DNA of 64,000 bases from Chitinophagales bacterium (GTDB lineage: Bacteria; Bacteroidota; Bacteroidia; Chitinophagales; Chitinophagaceae): positions 92,746 through 156,745 of the forward strand of contig JAFLBN010000009.1 in NCBI GenBank assembly GCA_017303395.1. The letters run 5' to 3'. The notes beneath the pieces are model-generated. The model was not told the DNA's origin, did no database searches, and worked only from the letters and a program-made list of their open reading frames with translations. Positions 26,081-35,183 of this stretch are shown piece by piece. Made by a program: the position numbers and the translations under genes. Positions within the stretch are counted from its first letter, which is position 1. Every line of letters begins with the position of its first letter.

Positions 26081-28255
26081 CTATTTGCGTATGATTTTCA
26101 TTTCTTTAAGTAACCAACCGGCATCGCCAAATTTTTCCACAACGAATAGTGTATAACGAATATCGAGTGTAATGTTTCTGCACAAATTCGGGTCAAAGTA
26201 TAAATCGCTCATGGTGCCTTCCCATATTCTGTCGAAGTTTGTACCGATCAATTCGCCCCTTGCGTTCAGCACTGGGCTGCCGGAATTGCCACCTGAAGTA
26301 TGATTATTGGCTATAAAAGCCACAGGCACTGTTCCATTCACTGCCCAGCTCCCGTAGTTTTTCTTATTGTATAGTTCTTTCAATTTTTCAGGCACTTTAA
26401 ATTCTTCTACATCCTGATTGTCTTTTGCTATTGCACCGTCCAGATTGGTTTGGTAAGAATAGCCTGCAGGACCGTCAGGGTCTATGCCAGCCACCTGCCC
26501 GTAGGTAAGGCGCAGTGTCAGGTTTGCATCCGGGAAGAAAGCTTTGTTCCTGTCCAGTTTCATTTGTGCGTTCATATACAGTCTGTTCAGGTAGGCCATG
26601 TCTGCAGTATATTGAGAAAGAACAGGGTTTATTTTATCTTTTCTTAGTTGTGCAATTCCGTTGTATAGTTGCCATGCTGCATCTCCTATTATTTTATTGC
26701 TGTCAGCACTTGTTGCTTTGTTTGCAAACATTGTAATTGCATCCTGAGATGCCACTATGGAACTGTATACATAATTGCTCCATTGGATATAGTCAGAACC
26801 ATTTTCTCTATATTGATTACTGAATGATTTAGGGATGAAGTTGCCACCATTCTTCATGTACAACGGCATCAATGCAGCAAATACATCTTTATCGGTAGCA
26901 GCATCGTAGTTTTTATAATAGCCTGTTGTTGCTTTTGCCAGTTTGTTTAGTGTATCCTGCAATGCAGTGCCTTTGTAACCTGCACGCATGGTTTGCAGCA
27001 TTTTATCCAATACTGCAGCCTGTTGTATTATTTCAATACCAAATGCAGCTTCTTTAATATACTCATCAGCTTTCAGTACATCGTTTACGGCCATAGACTT
27101 TGCTGCGATGTTTGCGAGTAGATTGTCTGCATATGGCAGTTTGTCGTCCAGTGTAGCCCATCCCTGAAAATTGTTTTCGTAGTCCTGTTTTTTCTGCATT
27201 ACATTATTTATGCGCAGGCCACGTACTTCGCCCTGCCATTTTTTCCAACCATTAGCAACACCTGCCCTTTTCGATGTGTATTTCAGAAATACATCCCGAT
27301 TTTGTTGCATGTTTTTAGTCCATGCATTCAGGCGTAGTGTGCGTGCTTCAATGCGTATGGGATCAAGTATGCTGTATATCTGATTTAACTGTTGCGACGG
27401 TATATATTCCATTGTAGTGCCAGGGAAGCCATACACCATTGTAAAATCGCCTTCTTTATAGCCCGCTACGTTTATGGCAAAGTATTGCTCTGTCTGATAT
27501 GGCTTATTGTCCTTGCTATAGTCTGCAGGTTTGTTGTCTTTGCCTGCATATATGCGAAACATGCTGAAATCGCCCGTATGCCGTGGCCACATCCAGTTGT
27601 CTGTATCGCCACCGAAAGACCCTATGCCATTTGGAGGGAAGCCAACCAGCCTGATATCACGATATGTTTCTGAGAGAATCACCCAATATTGATTATTATT
27701 ATAATATGGCTTGATGGCAGCATCCATACCAGTAGCAAACTTGTAGCCTTTTTCCAGATTTTTTATTCTGGTTTGTACTACGGCATTGCGGGCAGCTTCA
27801 TTCATAGTGTCGGCAAGTCCGGTAGTTATTTTATCAGTCACATTTTCCATTTTTCTGATAAAAGTGACTGTAAGACCGGGGCAAGGAAGCTCCTCAGCAT
27901 TGTTTTTTGCCCAAAATCCATTGGCAAAATAGTCTTGTTCCTTGCTGCTAAGCCCCTGAACGGTGCCATAACCACAGTGGTGGTTGGTCAGCAATAGGCC
28001 TTTTGAGGATATTACCTCTCCCGTACATCCTTTCCCAAACAATACTACTGCGTTATTCAGCCCTGTTCCATTCTCATTATACAATTGCTCAACAGGTATT
28101 TCCAGCCCCATCTTTTTCATGTCATTTTCCCTGTTTTTCAGGGTAGGGGGTAGCCACATACCCTCTTTGGCAATTGCAGGTGCAAAATTGCCAACCATAG
28201 TGGCAAAAACGGCGGTCTTTAAGAATAATGGGCGAAAACGGATGCCTTTATACAT
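26081..28255 (-). CDS. S46 family dipeptidyl-peptidase, DPP11-like
   Basis: 724 residues, typical for S46. A signal peptide covers about residues 1-29. The catalytic triad regions are visible: NHHCGYGTVQ (residues 91-100), the Asp in DNWMWPRHTGDF, and the Ser658 of GNSGSPV. Residue +18 from that Ser is Arg676 in NFDRIWEG. In characterised enzymes Arg at this place (Arg673 of Porphyromonas DPP11) gives Asp/Glu specificity, while DPP7 has Gly. I therefore infer release of X-Asp/X-Glu dipeptides in the periplasm. The gene is monocistronic, with its own strong terminator. Confidence 0.9.
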   Translation of the reverse strand: MYKGIRFRPLFLKTAVFATMVGNFAPAIAKEGMWLPPTLKNRENDMKKMGLEIPVEQLYNENGTGLNNAVVLFGKGCTGEVISSKGLLLTNHHCGYGTVQGLSSKEQDYFANGFWAKNNAEELPCPGLTVTFIRKMENVTDKITTGLADTMNEAARNAVVQTRIKNLEKGYKFATGMDAAIKPYYNNNQYWVILSETYRDIRLVGFPPNGIGSFGGDTDNWMWPRHTGDFSMFRIYAGKDNKPADYSKDNKPYQTEQYFAINVAGYKEGDFTMVYGFPGTTMEYIPSQQLNQIYSILDPIRIEARTLRLNAWTKNMQQNRDVFLKYTSKRAGVANGWKKWQGEVRGLRINNVMQKKQDYENNFQGWATLDDKLPYADNLLANIAAKSMAVNDVLKADEYIKEAAFGIEIIQQAAVLDKMLQTMRAGYKGTALQDTLNKLAKATTGYYKNYDAATDKDVFAALMPLYMKNGGNFIPKSFSNQYRENGSDYIQWSNYVYSSIVASQDAITMFANKATSADSNKIIGDAAWQLYNGIAQLRKDKINPVLSQYTADMAYLNRLYMNAQMKLDRNKAFFPDANLTLRLTYGQVAGIDPDGPAGYSYQTNLDGAIAKDNQDVEEFKVPEKLKELYNKKNYGSWAVNGTVPVAFIANNHTSGGNSGSPVLNARGELIGTNFDRIWEGTMSDLYFDPNLCRNITLDIRYTLFVVEKFGDAGWLLKEMKIIRK

Positions 28256-28357
28256 AAATGTTTCTTGGTTTAAAGAAATAAAAATACAGTATTGCTATAA
28301 AAGTTTTGTCCGATTTGTTATATTAGCCCATTAGAAAGTGAAATTCGTTTCAGTATT

Positions 28358-30385
28358 ATGAGAAAATACCTACTGTTTGCAGCGCTGCTGATGGTGTCAT
28401 ATATCAATGTATCTCGTGCTCAAGGGTTATTTACAGCCCCTGATACGGTGTGTATGCGTCAAAAAGTTCAGCTAAAAAGCAATGTACCGAATGCAGCATC
28501 GCATTTCTGGGGTTTCTGCTCAGGTTACATCTTCAACAAGCCTGTAGGTACTAACATGGGCGCTACTTATGGCCTTGATGGTGCTACAGCTATTGAGATT
28601 GAAAAAGATGGTGATAACTACTTTGCATTTGCACTGAATGCAGGCCCATCAAACTCTTTCATAAGATTGGAGTTTGGTAAAAGCCTTGATAATACTCCAA
28701 AGATTACCAACTATGGAAATATGGATGGCGTATTGCCTTTGCAGCCAAGCTCTCTGCATATTGTGAAGGACGAGGCAAAAGGTACATGGCACGTATTTGT
28801 AGTGGGTGGTTCTAATATTGCTAATTCTGCTATTGCCCGTATGGACTTTGGTAAAACACTGGCGAACACTCCTAATATTGTAAATTTTGGAAACTTCGAT
28901 AATGTATTGAATAATCCTGTTGGATTATTCGTTGCCAAAGAAGGTAATCAATGGTTCGGTTACACACTTAACAGGGCTACTAACGAATTGGTGAAAATCG
29001 AATTTGATACACTACTTTCTTTTACACCGGTTCTGACAAATCTGGGTGTTGTAGCAAATATCACTGGTCCGAATGATTACGCACCTATTCTTCATAATGG
29101 TATTTGGTACTTCTTCGTAACTAACGAAACGAATAATAATCTTACTCGTCTGTCTCTTGGCTCTTCTCTTGCTACTCCTGTAGTTTCATCTACATTGCTT
29201 GGCAATTTTGCAAATGAACTGAGAAACCCGACTGGTATTTCTATCATCCGTGATTGCGATAGCTTCCACATATTTATTACAAACAAGCAAACACGCGAAT
29301 TCGTGAAGCTTGATGTAAATAACATCGCAGGTGTAACTGCTGATTTTACACTTAGTAATTTTGGTATACTTGGCGATATGTTGGCCCCAACAGGCCTTAC
29401 AAGGGCTATCAGGCACAGAGATAATATCTACATGTTCTCTACAAACCAAACAGATAATATTCTTGTTAAGGTTCAATTCCAACAATGTAGCAGAACAAAT
29501 ATTCAGTCATCTGAAACGAATATACCTCCTGTATATGCATATGATACTGCCGGTATTTACAACATTTATTACATGATAAATGAAGGTAAACCTGATATGC
29601 AGGCTCAATGCAAGCTGATATACGTACTGCCTACACCACCAATTACAATGAGTAATGATACCAGCATTTGTGCAGGTGATACTATATCATTGAAGGTGTT
29701 GTCGGTAAATGCAATCAACAAAACATGGAGCCCTGATTACAATATTTCGAGCACAACTTTAGATGAAGTGCGCGTATGGCCTCGTTACAGTACCGCTTAT
29801 CGTATATACATGCCATATCTGTCTGGTTGTACTGTAGATACTGCTATAAAAGTAACAGTAGCGAAAGTAAAATCTGATGCAGGCCCCGACCGTACACTTA
29901 ATGATGGTGCTACTACATTGCTTGGTGGTCCTTTTACAAGCGTTGGTATGAATTATACATATCAATGGACACCTGACAGGTACATCAGCAGTACAGGTAT
30001 AGCTAATCCTTCGGTATATCCTCCGTTCGACTATACTTATTACCTGACTGTTACAGATGAAAACTCTGGTTGTAAAGCCATAGATACCGTAGTTGTAAAT
30101 GTAGGTTGCAATGGTGCTAATCTGCCAAATGCATTCATACCGGAAGGCAATAAAGTTCAAAATCGTTTTGGCCTTGCAAACAGCCAGATTGTTAAGCTTA
30201 CAGAATTCAGTGTGTTCGATCGTTGGGGGCTGAAAGTATTTACAACTACAGATCCTACCAAAGAGTGGGATGGTAAAGTAAACGATCAGGTAGCACCAAT
30301 GGGTGTATATGTTTGGATTGTTGATGGTTTCTGCTCATCAGGTAAGCGAATACAACAGAAAGGTAATGTTACCCTGATACGATAA
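28358..30385 (+). CDS. T9SS type B (gliding motility-associated C-terminal) protein
   Basis: 675 residues with signal peptide MRKYLLFAALLMVSYINVSRAQ. A repeated ~50-residue beta-propeller-like region (about 60-400) uses the pattern 'LxNTPxIxNFGN', e.g. KTLANTPNIVNFGNFDNVL. PKD-like segments follow (PPITMSNDTSICAGDTISL; DRTLNDGATTLLGG). The C-terminal ~85 residues (LPNAFIPEGNKVQNRFG, FDRWGLKVF, WDGKVNDQVAPMGVYVWIV) are the CHU_C / T9SS type B domain. It should be secreted by T9SS to the cell surface, probably as an adhesin-like or matrix protein. Confidence 0.9.
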   Translation: MRKYLLFAALLMVSYINVSRAQGLFTAPDTVCMRQKVQLKSNVPNAASHFWGFCSGYIFNKPVGTNMGATYGLDGATAIEIEKDGDNYFAFALNAGPSNSFIRLEFGKSLDNTPKITNYGNMDGVLPLQPSSLHIVKDEAKGTWHVFVVGGSNIANSAIARMDFGKTLANTPNIVNFGNFDNVLNNPVGLFVAKEGNQWFGYTLNRATNELVKIEFDTLLSFTPVLTNLGVVANITGPNDYAPILHNGIWYFFVTNETNNNLTRLSLGSSLATPVVSSTLLGNFANELRNPTGISIIRDCDSFHIFITNKQTREFVKLDVNNIAGVTADFTLSNFGILGDMLAPTGLTRAIRHRDNIYMFSTNQTDNILVKVQFQQCSRTNIQSSETNIPPVYAYDTAGIYNIYYMINEGKPDMQAQCKLIYVLPTPPITMSNDTSICAGDTISLKVLSVNAINKTWSPDYNISSTTLDEVRVWPRYSTAYRIYMPYLSGCTVDTAIKVTVAKVKSDAGPDRTLNDGATTLLGGPFTSVGMNYTYQWTPDRYISSTGIANPSVYPPFDYTYYLTVTDENSGCKAIDTVVVNVGCNGANLPNAFIPEGNKVQNRFGLANSQIVKLTEFSVFDRWGLKVFTTTDPTKEWDGKVNDQVAPMGVYVWIVDGFCSSGKRIQQKGNVTLIR

Positions 30386-30406
30386 TACTTGATATAACTA
30401 ATACAT

Positions 30407-30440
30407 AAAAAGGCTATCAATGAATGATAGCCTTTTTTAT
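30407..30440 (+). terminator. Terminator after the T9SS type B gene
   Basis: Stem AAAAGGCTATCA / TGATAGCCTTTT with a short AATGAA-type loop and a trailing TTTTTTATTTT run, 22 bases after the stop codon. Confidence 0.88.
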
Positions 30441-30530
30441 TTTGGATTGTTTCGATTAATAAAATCGGTTCTTATCACATCGTACATTTAGTAATCAGAT
30501 GTCTTTTGAAGTACTATAACTGTATTTAAT

Positions 30531-30571
30531 AAACAATAGAGGGTGCGTATAATACGCACCCTCTATTGTTT
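30531..30571 (-). terminator. Very long perfect-stem terminator after the histidine kinase gene
   Basis: A 19-bp perfect stem (30531-30549 with 30553-30571, loop TAA) lies 24 bases beyond the stop of the leftward kinase gene. Its flanks are A/T-rich and can act in either direction. The stem is longer than those of the other terminators here. Confidence 0.8.
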
Positions 30572-30594
30572 ATGTCAACTTCTTTTGAACTTAT

Positions 30595-31869
30595 CTAAGC
30601 CAATGGAAGCATTACTGTAAATGTACTGCCTTTGCCGAGCGAGCTATCTACATTCACCTTGCCCTGATGCGCCTCTACAGTAGCTTTCACATAACTTAGT
30701 CCAAGTCCGAAGCCTTTTACATTGTGAATATTGCCGGTGTGTGCGCGATAGAATTTCTCAAATACTCTGGATTGTGTTTCCCTGTTCATGCCTATACCAT
30801 TGTCTTTTACAACAATAGCCAGCATACCATTCATAATTTTGGTAGAAACCTCAATGTGCAGGTTTTCTTTAGAATATTTAATGGCATTATCCAGCAGGTT
30901 GAAGACAATGTTAGAGAAGTGAACCTCATCTGCTTCTATTATATGTCTGTCTGCATTAAGCGATAGTGACAATGAGCCGTTCTTTTCCTGTATTTGCAGC
31001 GAAAGATTGTCTGCCACTTTGTTGATGATTTCGTGTGCATCCAGCTTTTGCAGGTTCAGTTTTATGTCCTGACGCTCAATACGTGCAGCCTGTAGTATCT
31101 TCTCTACCTGCTTATTCATACGTTTGTTTTCATCCTTTATCATGCTGCTATAGTAGCGCACTTTGTCAGAGTCGTGAATTACTTTCTCGTTAGTCAGTGC
31201 ATCTATAGCCAGTGAGATGGTAGCCAACGGCGTTTTCAGCTCGTGAGTCATGTTATTGATAAAGTCCGACTTTATTTCCGAAAGCTTCTTTTGGTTGAAC
31301 AGCGTGCGTACCGTAAGTGCAAAGGCCGATATGATGATGGCAGTAAAGAAGATAGAAGCCGCAATCATCCAACCCATCTTTTTCAGGATGTAGTTTTTGT
31401 CTTCACTTATATACAGGTGAAATACCTCCGGTGTTCTGGATCTGTCAGGGTCTGGTGTCAGTGATATCGATATGCCATCGTTCAGGTTATCTATATTAAA
31501 GCCTTTAGAGTTCTTTACAGGAACCTGATATATGTTAGTGATGGCATATTCATACTTCTCTTTGATATTGTATTTGCGTAGCGATGTATCAACAATCAGC
31601 TTTACTTCATCATCGCTCAGTGTCTGTACGGTAAAGCCCTGCAGATAGTACATTTTAGACTCTTCATCCAGATAGCCTATATTACCCGATTTTATCAGGT
31701 AGTTGCGCCAGGCCATTTCTTTTATCTGGTTCAGCGCATAGCCTATATCTTCTTTTCTTTGGTTTTGCCGCAGTTTTATGGCATCCCTTATCCACGACAT
31801 CTGTATAAAGATGATGCCGAGTACCGACAGGGTTATCAGAAATACTATGACAGGAAATACTCTTTTCAT
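30595..31869 (-). CDS. Membrane sensor histidine kinase, orphan
   Basis: 424 residues. Membrane helix 1 is at about 3-25 and helix 2 at about 168-190 (WMIAASIFFTAIIISAFAL); the periplasmic part between them is about 140 residues. HisKA has His209 in FINNMTHELKTPLATI. The ATPase domain has NLLDNAIKYS, VVKDNGIGM and GFGLGLSYVKA. It resembles RprX-type kinases of Bacteroidota. Such kinases are usually next to an OmpR-type regulator; none is here. A TTTAAC-N5-TTTAAC direct repeat 52-68 bases upstream of the ATG may be the partner regulator's binding site. Confidence 0.92.
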   Translation of the reverse strand: MKRVFPVIVFLITLSVLGIIFIQMSWIRDAIKLRQNQRKEDIGYALNQIKEMAWRNYLIKSGNIGYLDEESKMYYLQGFTVQTLSDDEVKLIVDTSLRKYNIKEKYEYAITNIYQVPVKNSKGFNIDNLNDGISISLTPDPDRSRTPEVFHLYISEDKNYILKKMGWMIAASIFFTAIIISAFALTVRTLFNQKKLSEIKSDFINNMTHELKTPLATISLAIDALTNEKVIHDSDKVRYYSSMIKDENKRMNKQVEKILQAARIERQDIKLNLQKLDAHEIINKVADNLSLQIQEKNGSLSLSLNADRHIIEADEVHFSNIVFNLLDNAIKYSKENLHIEVSTKIMNGMLAIVVKDNGIGMNRETQSRVFEKFYRAHTGNIHNVKGFGLGLSYVKATVEAHQGKVNVDSSLGKGSTFTVMLPLA

Positions 31870-31920
31870 GTTATCGCAAAATTAAATGCAAACAGGGGTA
31901 TTGCAGATAGCTTTCTTTGG

Positions 31921-31937
31921 TTTAACGCCACTTTAAC
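31921..31937. promoter_or_regulatory. OmpR-type direct repeat TTTAAC-N5-TTTAAC
   Basis: Two identical TTTAAC hexamers are spaced 11 bases start to start, which places them on the same face of the helix, as for OmpR/PhoB-type sites. They lie in the 169-base gap between the leftward kinase gene and the rightward ABC operon. A second copy of the same pattern is upstream of an L,D-transpeptidase gene (63745-63761). Confidence 0.45.
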
Positions 31938-32038
31938 GCCCATATACTATGCTGCTTATAGTTTGAAAATACAATTGTTTTTAGTTTTTATAATTAATTA
32001 TAAACTATACGGCATATACGCTGTTATTTTGCATATCA

Positions 32039-32965
32039 ATGGCGGCAGATATTATAATAGAAGCTAAAAATCTATCCAAGTCCTTTGGCAAGTTCAAGGC
32101 AGTAGAAGACCTGTCATTTGCCATCAATCATGGCGATGTGTATGGTTTTCTGGGGCAGAATGGTGCGGGAAAGAGTACTACCATGCGCATGTTGCTGGGG
32201 CTTATCTTTCCAGACAAGGGTAGTGTATATATCAAAGGTGAAAAATTCGGCAATGGCAGCAGGCATTTGCTAAAGCATGTGGGGGCGGTTATAGAACGTC
32301 CTGATTTGTATAAATATCTATCCGGTTGGGACAACCTGCGGATGTTTGCGCAGTTGAGTGGTGTGCCTATTGCTACCAACAGACTGCACGAAGTGTTGGA
32401 GATTGTAGGGTTGAAGGGCAGGGAGCAGGATAAAGTAAAAGGCTATTCACAAGGTATGAAGCAGCGTTTGGGTATTGCCATAGCAATGGTGCATAATCCC
32501 GATTTACTGATACTGGATGAGCCTACCAACGGGCTGGACCCGCAGGGTATCTACGAAATGCGTGTATTGATACAGCGCCTAAGTAAAGATTTCGGCAAAA
32601 CCATATTGATATCTTCTCATCTGCTGTACGAAATAGAGCAGATAGCAACACGTATGATTATCATAAATCGTGGTAAGAAGATAACAGAAGGTGATGTTAC
32701 CACACTACTTTCGCCCGATGATACGAATATAGATGTACGCATCGGTGCATTTGATATCACTACATCATTAAAAGCATCGCAATGGGCATCTGCACTGACT
32801 AATGCTGTGGATGGTAAATTGCAGTTTCGCATGAATCCGTCCAATATTCCTGCGCTCAACAAATGGTTGGTAGCACAAGGTGTGGATGTTTATGAAATCA
32901 ATGCTTCTCACTCATTGGAAGCTTATTTCTTATCACTTACAAACGAAGACAATGCTAAGGCTTGA
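32039..32965 (+). CDS. ABC-2 type transporter, ATP-binding protein
   Basis: 308 residues. Walker A GQNGAGKSTTM, Q-loop region, signature YSQGMKQRLG, Walker B LLILDEPTNGLDPQG and H-loop SSHLL are all present. The C-terminal ~80 residues are typical of bacitracin/lantibiotic-type ATPases. It begins an operon with the permease (14-base overlap) and a LolA-like protein. A TATTTTG-like box just before the ATG suggests a short leader. The exported substrate is unknown. Confidence 0.93.
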   Translation: MAADIIIEAKNLSKSFGKFKAVEDLSFAINHGDVYGFLGQNGAGKSTTMRMLLGLIFPDKGSVYIKGEKFGNGSRHLLKHVGAVIERPDLYKYLSGWDNLRMFAQLSGVPIATNRLHEVLEIVGLKGREQDKVKGYSQGMKQRLGIAIAMVHNPDLLILDEPTNGLDPQGIYEMRVLIQRLSKDFGKTILISSHLLYEIEQIATRMIIINRGKKITEGDVTTLLSPDDTNIDVRIGAFDITTSLKASQWASALTNAVDGKLQFRMNPSNIPALNKWLVAQGVDVYEINASHSLEAYFLSLTNEDNAKA

Positions 32966-33782
32966 GCTCTATAAAATATTCAAACGACCGCGTACCTACA
33001 TCAGCTTTGCTATCATCACGGCATTTGCATTGGTTATACAGTTGGCGTTGGTTGCAGATGGGAAGAACTTTATATCATTCGCATTGCAAGGCGTTAATGA
33101 ACAGTTTGATGTAAAAGGAAACATACTGAATGGCTATCTGGTTACATACATCATACTACAATCGCTCCTCGTGCAGATACCGTTATTAGTAGCATTGGTA
33201 GCTGGCGATGTGCTTGCGGGTGAAGCCAATATGGGCACCATGCGCTTGTTGCTTACCAAGCCTGTATCGCGCACCAGACTTGTATTGGTAAAGTATACCG
33301 CATCTGTCTGCTATGCTTTATTACTGATAACATGGTTGGCTGTTATTGCACTTGCATTGTCTGTTTCCATATTTGGTGCGGGCGATTTAATAAACTTAAA
33401 GAGCGACTCTTTCGTAATCATACTAAAAGATGATGTATTGTGGCGCTATCTTGCTGCATTTGGTTTTGCAGCTTTGGCCATGTCTACCGTTTCTGCGTTA
33501 GCATTGTTCCTGTCTTCCTTTGCCGATAATGCTATCGGCCCTATCATGGGTACAATGGGGGTAATAGTTGTGCTGATGATTTTCACAACGCTCGATTTGC
33601 CCATCTTCAATACCATCAGCAGATACCTGTTTACTACGCATATGATAGGGTGGAAGGGTTTCTTTGACGATCCCGTCCCTTATGCGGCAATAACGAGGTC
33701 TGCAATCATATTAGCTATATATACAGTGTTGTTTGTAGGGGCTACCATTTGGTGGTTCAATAAAAAAGATATTCAGTCATGA
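32952..33782 (+). CDS. ABC-2 type transporter permease
   Basis: 276 residues from the ATG at 32952 (MLRLELYKIFKRPRTYISF), the usual cytoplasmic start of ABC-2 permeases. A longer frame from 32880 is less likely because it lies inside the ATPase gene. Six hydrophobic segments are visible, e.g. YIILQSLLVQIPLLVALVAG and MGTMGVIVVLMIFTTL. The motif MGTMRLLLTKPVSRTRLVLVK is the conserved cytoplasmic loop. It pairs with the ATPase before it. Confidence 0.9.
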   Translation: MLRLELYKIFKRPRTYISFAIITAFALVIQLALVADGKNFISFALQGVNEQFDVKGNILNGYLVTYIILQSLLVQIPLLVALVAGDVLAGEANMGTMRLLLTKPVSRTRLVLVKYTASVCYALLLITWLAVIALALSVSIFGAGDLINLKSDSFVIILKDDVLWRYLAAFGFAALAMSTVSALALFLSSFADNAIGPIMGTMGVIVVLMIFTTLDLPIFNTISRYLFTTHMIGWKGFFDDPVPYAAITRSAIILAIYTVLFVGATIWWFNKKDIQS

Positions 33783-34489
33783 GAAAGGTATTATTGGCAG
33801 GGTTGTTCAGTATGGTAGCGTCTGTTGCGTCTGCACAGCAGATGGAGGCAAATTTGTTGTTTACAAAGCTGAGGAGTAAAATAGATGCAGTAAAAGACTA
33901 CGTAGCAACGGTAGATATGAAGATTGATGTATCCTTCATAAAAGTACCCAAACTAAAAGGGAAGCTATATTTCAAAGCACCCGATAAGATGAAGCTGGAG
34001 CGCAACGGTGGTATCTCTATCCTGCCAAAAAACAGTATCAATATGACGGTCAATAACCTATTGCCGGCATCGGGCGCTACGGTAATAGATGCGGGTACAG
34101 ATAATATTAAAGGAACACCTGTACGTGTGTTGAAGGTTATACCTGATATTGAGGGCGATATAGTACTATCTAAAATATGGGTAGATGAAAAAAGATTACT
34201 GGCACTAAAAACAGAAACTACTACCCGAGATAATGGTACCGTGAAAATGGAATTGGAGTTTGGTAAGTTTGAAAACCTGTCTCTTCCGGACAGGGTAACT
34301 TTTTATCTCGATGTAAAAGACTTCAAACTGCCCAAAGGTGTAACCATGGATTATGAAACCAACCAGCAGCCTCCCCCCAAGCCCGAAGAAAAAGGGAAAA
34401 TGAAAAAAGGAAAGATATTAATAAATTATCTTGACTATACGGTTAATAAGGGTATTGCAGACAACGTCTTTACAGAAAAGAAGAAATAA
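33779..34489 (+). CDS. LolA-like outer-membrane lipoprotein-sorting domain protein
   Basis: 236 residues with signal peptide MRKVLLAGLFSMVASVASAQQ. The mature part (LKGKLYFKAPDKMKLE..., SKIWVDEKRLLALKTETTT) fits the LolA/LolB-like half-barrel that binds acyl chains. The ATG overlaps the permease stop by 4 bases (ATGA), so it is translationally coupled to the ABC genes. It may receive or carry a hydrophobic substrate handled by the transporter; this is inference from fold and context. The C-terminus is Pro- and Lys-rich. Confidence 0.7.
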   Translation: MRKVLLAGLFSMVASVASAQQMEANLLFTKLRSKIDAVKDYVATVDMKIDVSFIKVPKLKGKLYFKAPDKMKLERNGGISILPKNSINMTVNNLLPASGATVIDAGTDNIKGTPVRVLKVIPDIEGDIVLSKIWVDEKRLLALKTETTTRDNGTVKMELEFGKFENLSLPDRVTFYLDVKDFKLPKGVTMDYETNQQPPPKPEEKGKMKKGKILINYLDYTVNKGIADNVFTEKKK

Positions 34490-34559
34490 ATTTTAGCCCT
34501 AAAACCTTTTGCAACATCAATATATTGATTAGTTTTAGGGGATAATACGATACTTTATT

Positions 34560-35075
34560 ATGAAATATTGTTTACTGATTGTATTCTCATTATTGACAAT
34601 TGCTTCCTGCAAAAAGGTAGAAGTACCACAATCTAAGCAGGAAAAATTGCGTGCTTCAGATTGGCGTGTAGATACAATCATGATTACCTATTTGGACACA
34701 AATGGCGCAGACTCTGAAATAGTAGGTGCTTGGAAACGCTATGAAAACGGCGTTGAAACATATAACAGGCCTTCTTGCTACAACGATGACATGATTAAGT
34801 TTAAAGAAAACTTCAGCGGTACGCATGTTACCGGTGCAGAATCATGTGTGTCTAATGAGCCTAATTTTGTTGATTTTACATGGGGTTTCAGAGATGCTGA
34901 TACCAAATTTTATATCTATGGTTTGTATAACATGTTTGGCGTAGATGTTAATGCAGACATACTGTATTTTCAGGATGAAGAGTTCTCTTTTGCTTACCGC
35001 AATAAAATCAAAAGGAATTCTACAGCAACAGATAGCATAACGGTAAAAACAACGTACAAACTGAAGAAAAAGTAA
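34560..35075 (+). CDS. Lipocalin-like lipoprotein, hypothetical
   Basis: 171 residues with lipoprotein signal MKYCLLIVFSLLTIASCKK (lipobox IASC). The mature part starts LRASDWRVDTIMITYLDT, then has alternating beta-strand-like segments with FSGTHVTGAESC and FVDFTWGFRDADTKFYIYG. This layout is typical of small Bacteroidota lipocalin-like lipoproteins. No specific ligand or family can be assigned. It is separated by 70 bases from the ABC operon and followed by a terminator. Confidence 0.7.
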   Translation: MKYCLLIVFSLLTIASCKKVEVPQSKQEKLRASDWRVDTIMITYLDTNGADSEIVGAWKRYENGVETYNRPSCYNDDMIKFKENFSGTHVTGAESCVSNEPNFVDFTWGFRDADTKFYIYGLYNMFGVDVNADILYFQDEEFSFAYRNKIKRNSTATDSITVKTTYKLKKK

Positions 35076-35093
35076 CCGGAGAAATTATGTCAT

Positions 35094-35128
35094 AAACCCA
35101 CCGGTACTATATCGGTGGGTTTTTTATA
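35094..35128 (+). terminator. Terminator after the lipocalin-like gene
   Basis: Stem AAACCCACCG / CGGTGGGTTT with a 9-base loop and a T run, 18 bases after the stop codon. Confidence 0.88.
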
Positions 35129-35145
35129 TCCACGAAGGCAATTCG

Positions 35146-35153
35146 TACATTTG
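35146..35153 (+). promoter_or_regulatory. -7 promoter box for thrS
   Basis: TACATTTG is an exact TAnnTTTG match, 30 bases before the thrS ATG and 18 bases beyond the preceding terminator. The -33 region is T-rich but lacks a clean TTTG at the best spacing. Confidence 0.55.
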
Positions 35154-35183
35154 CAACCAATTAATAACGATTATCAATAGTTT

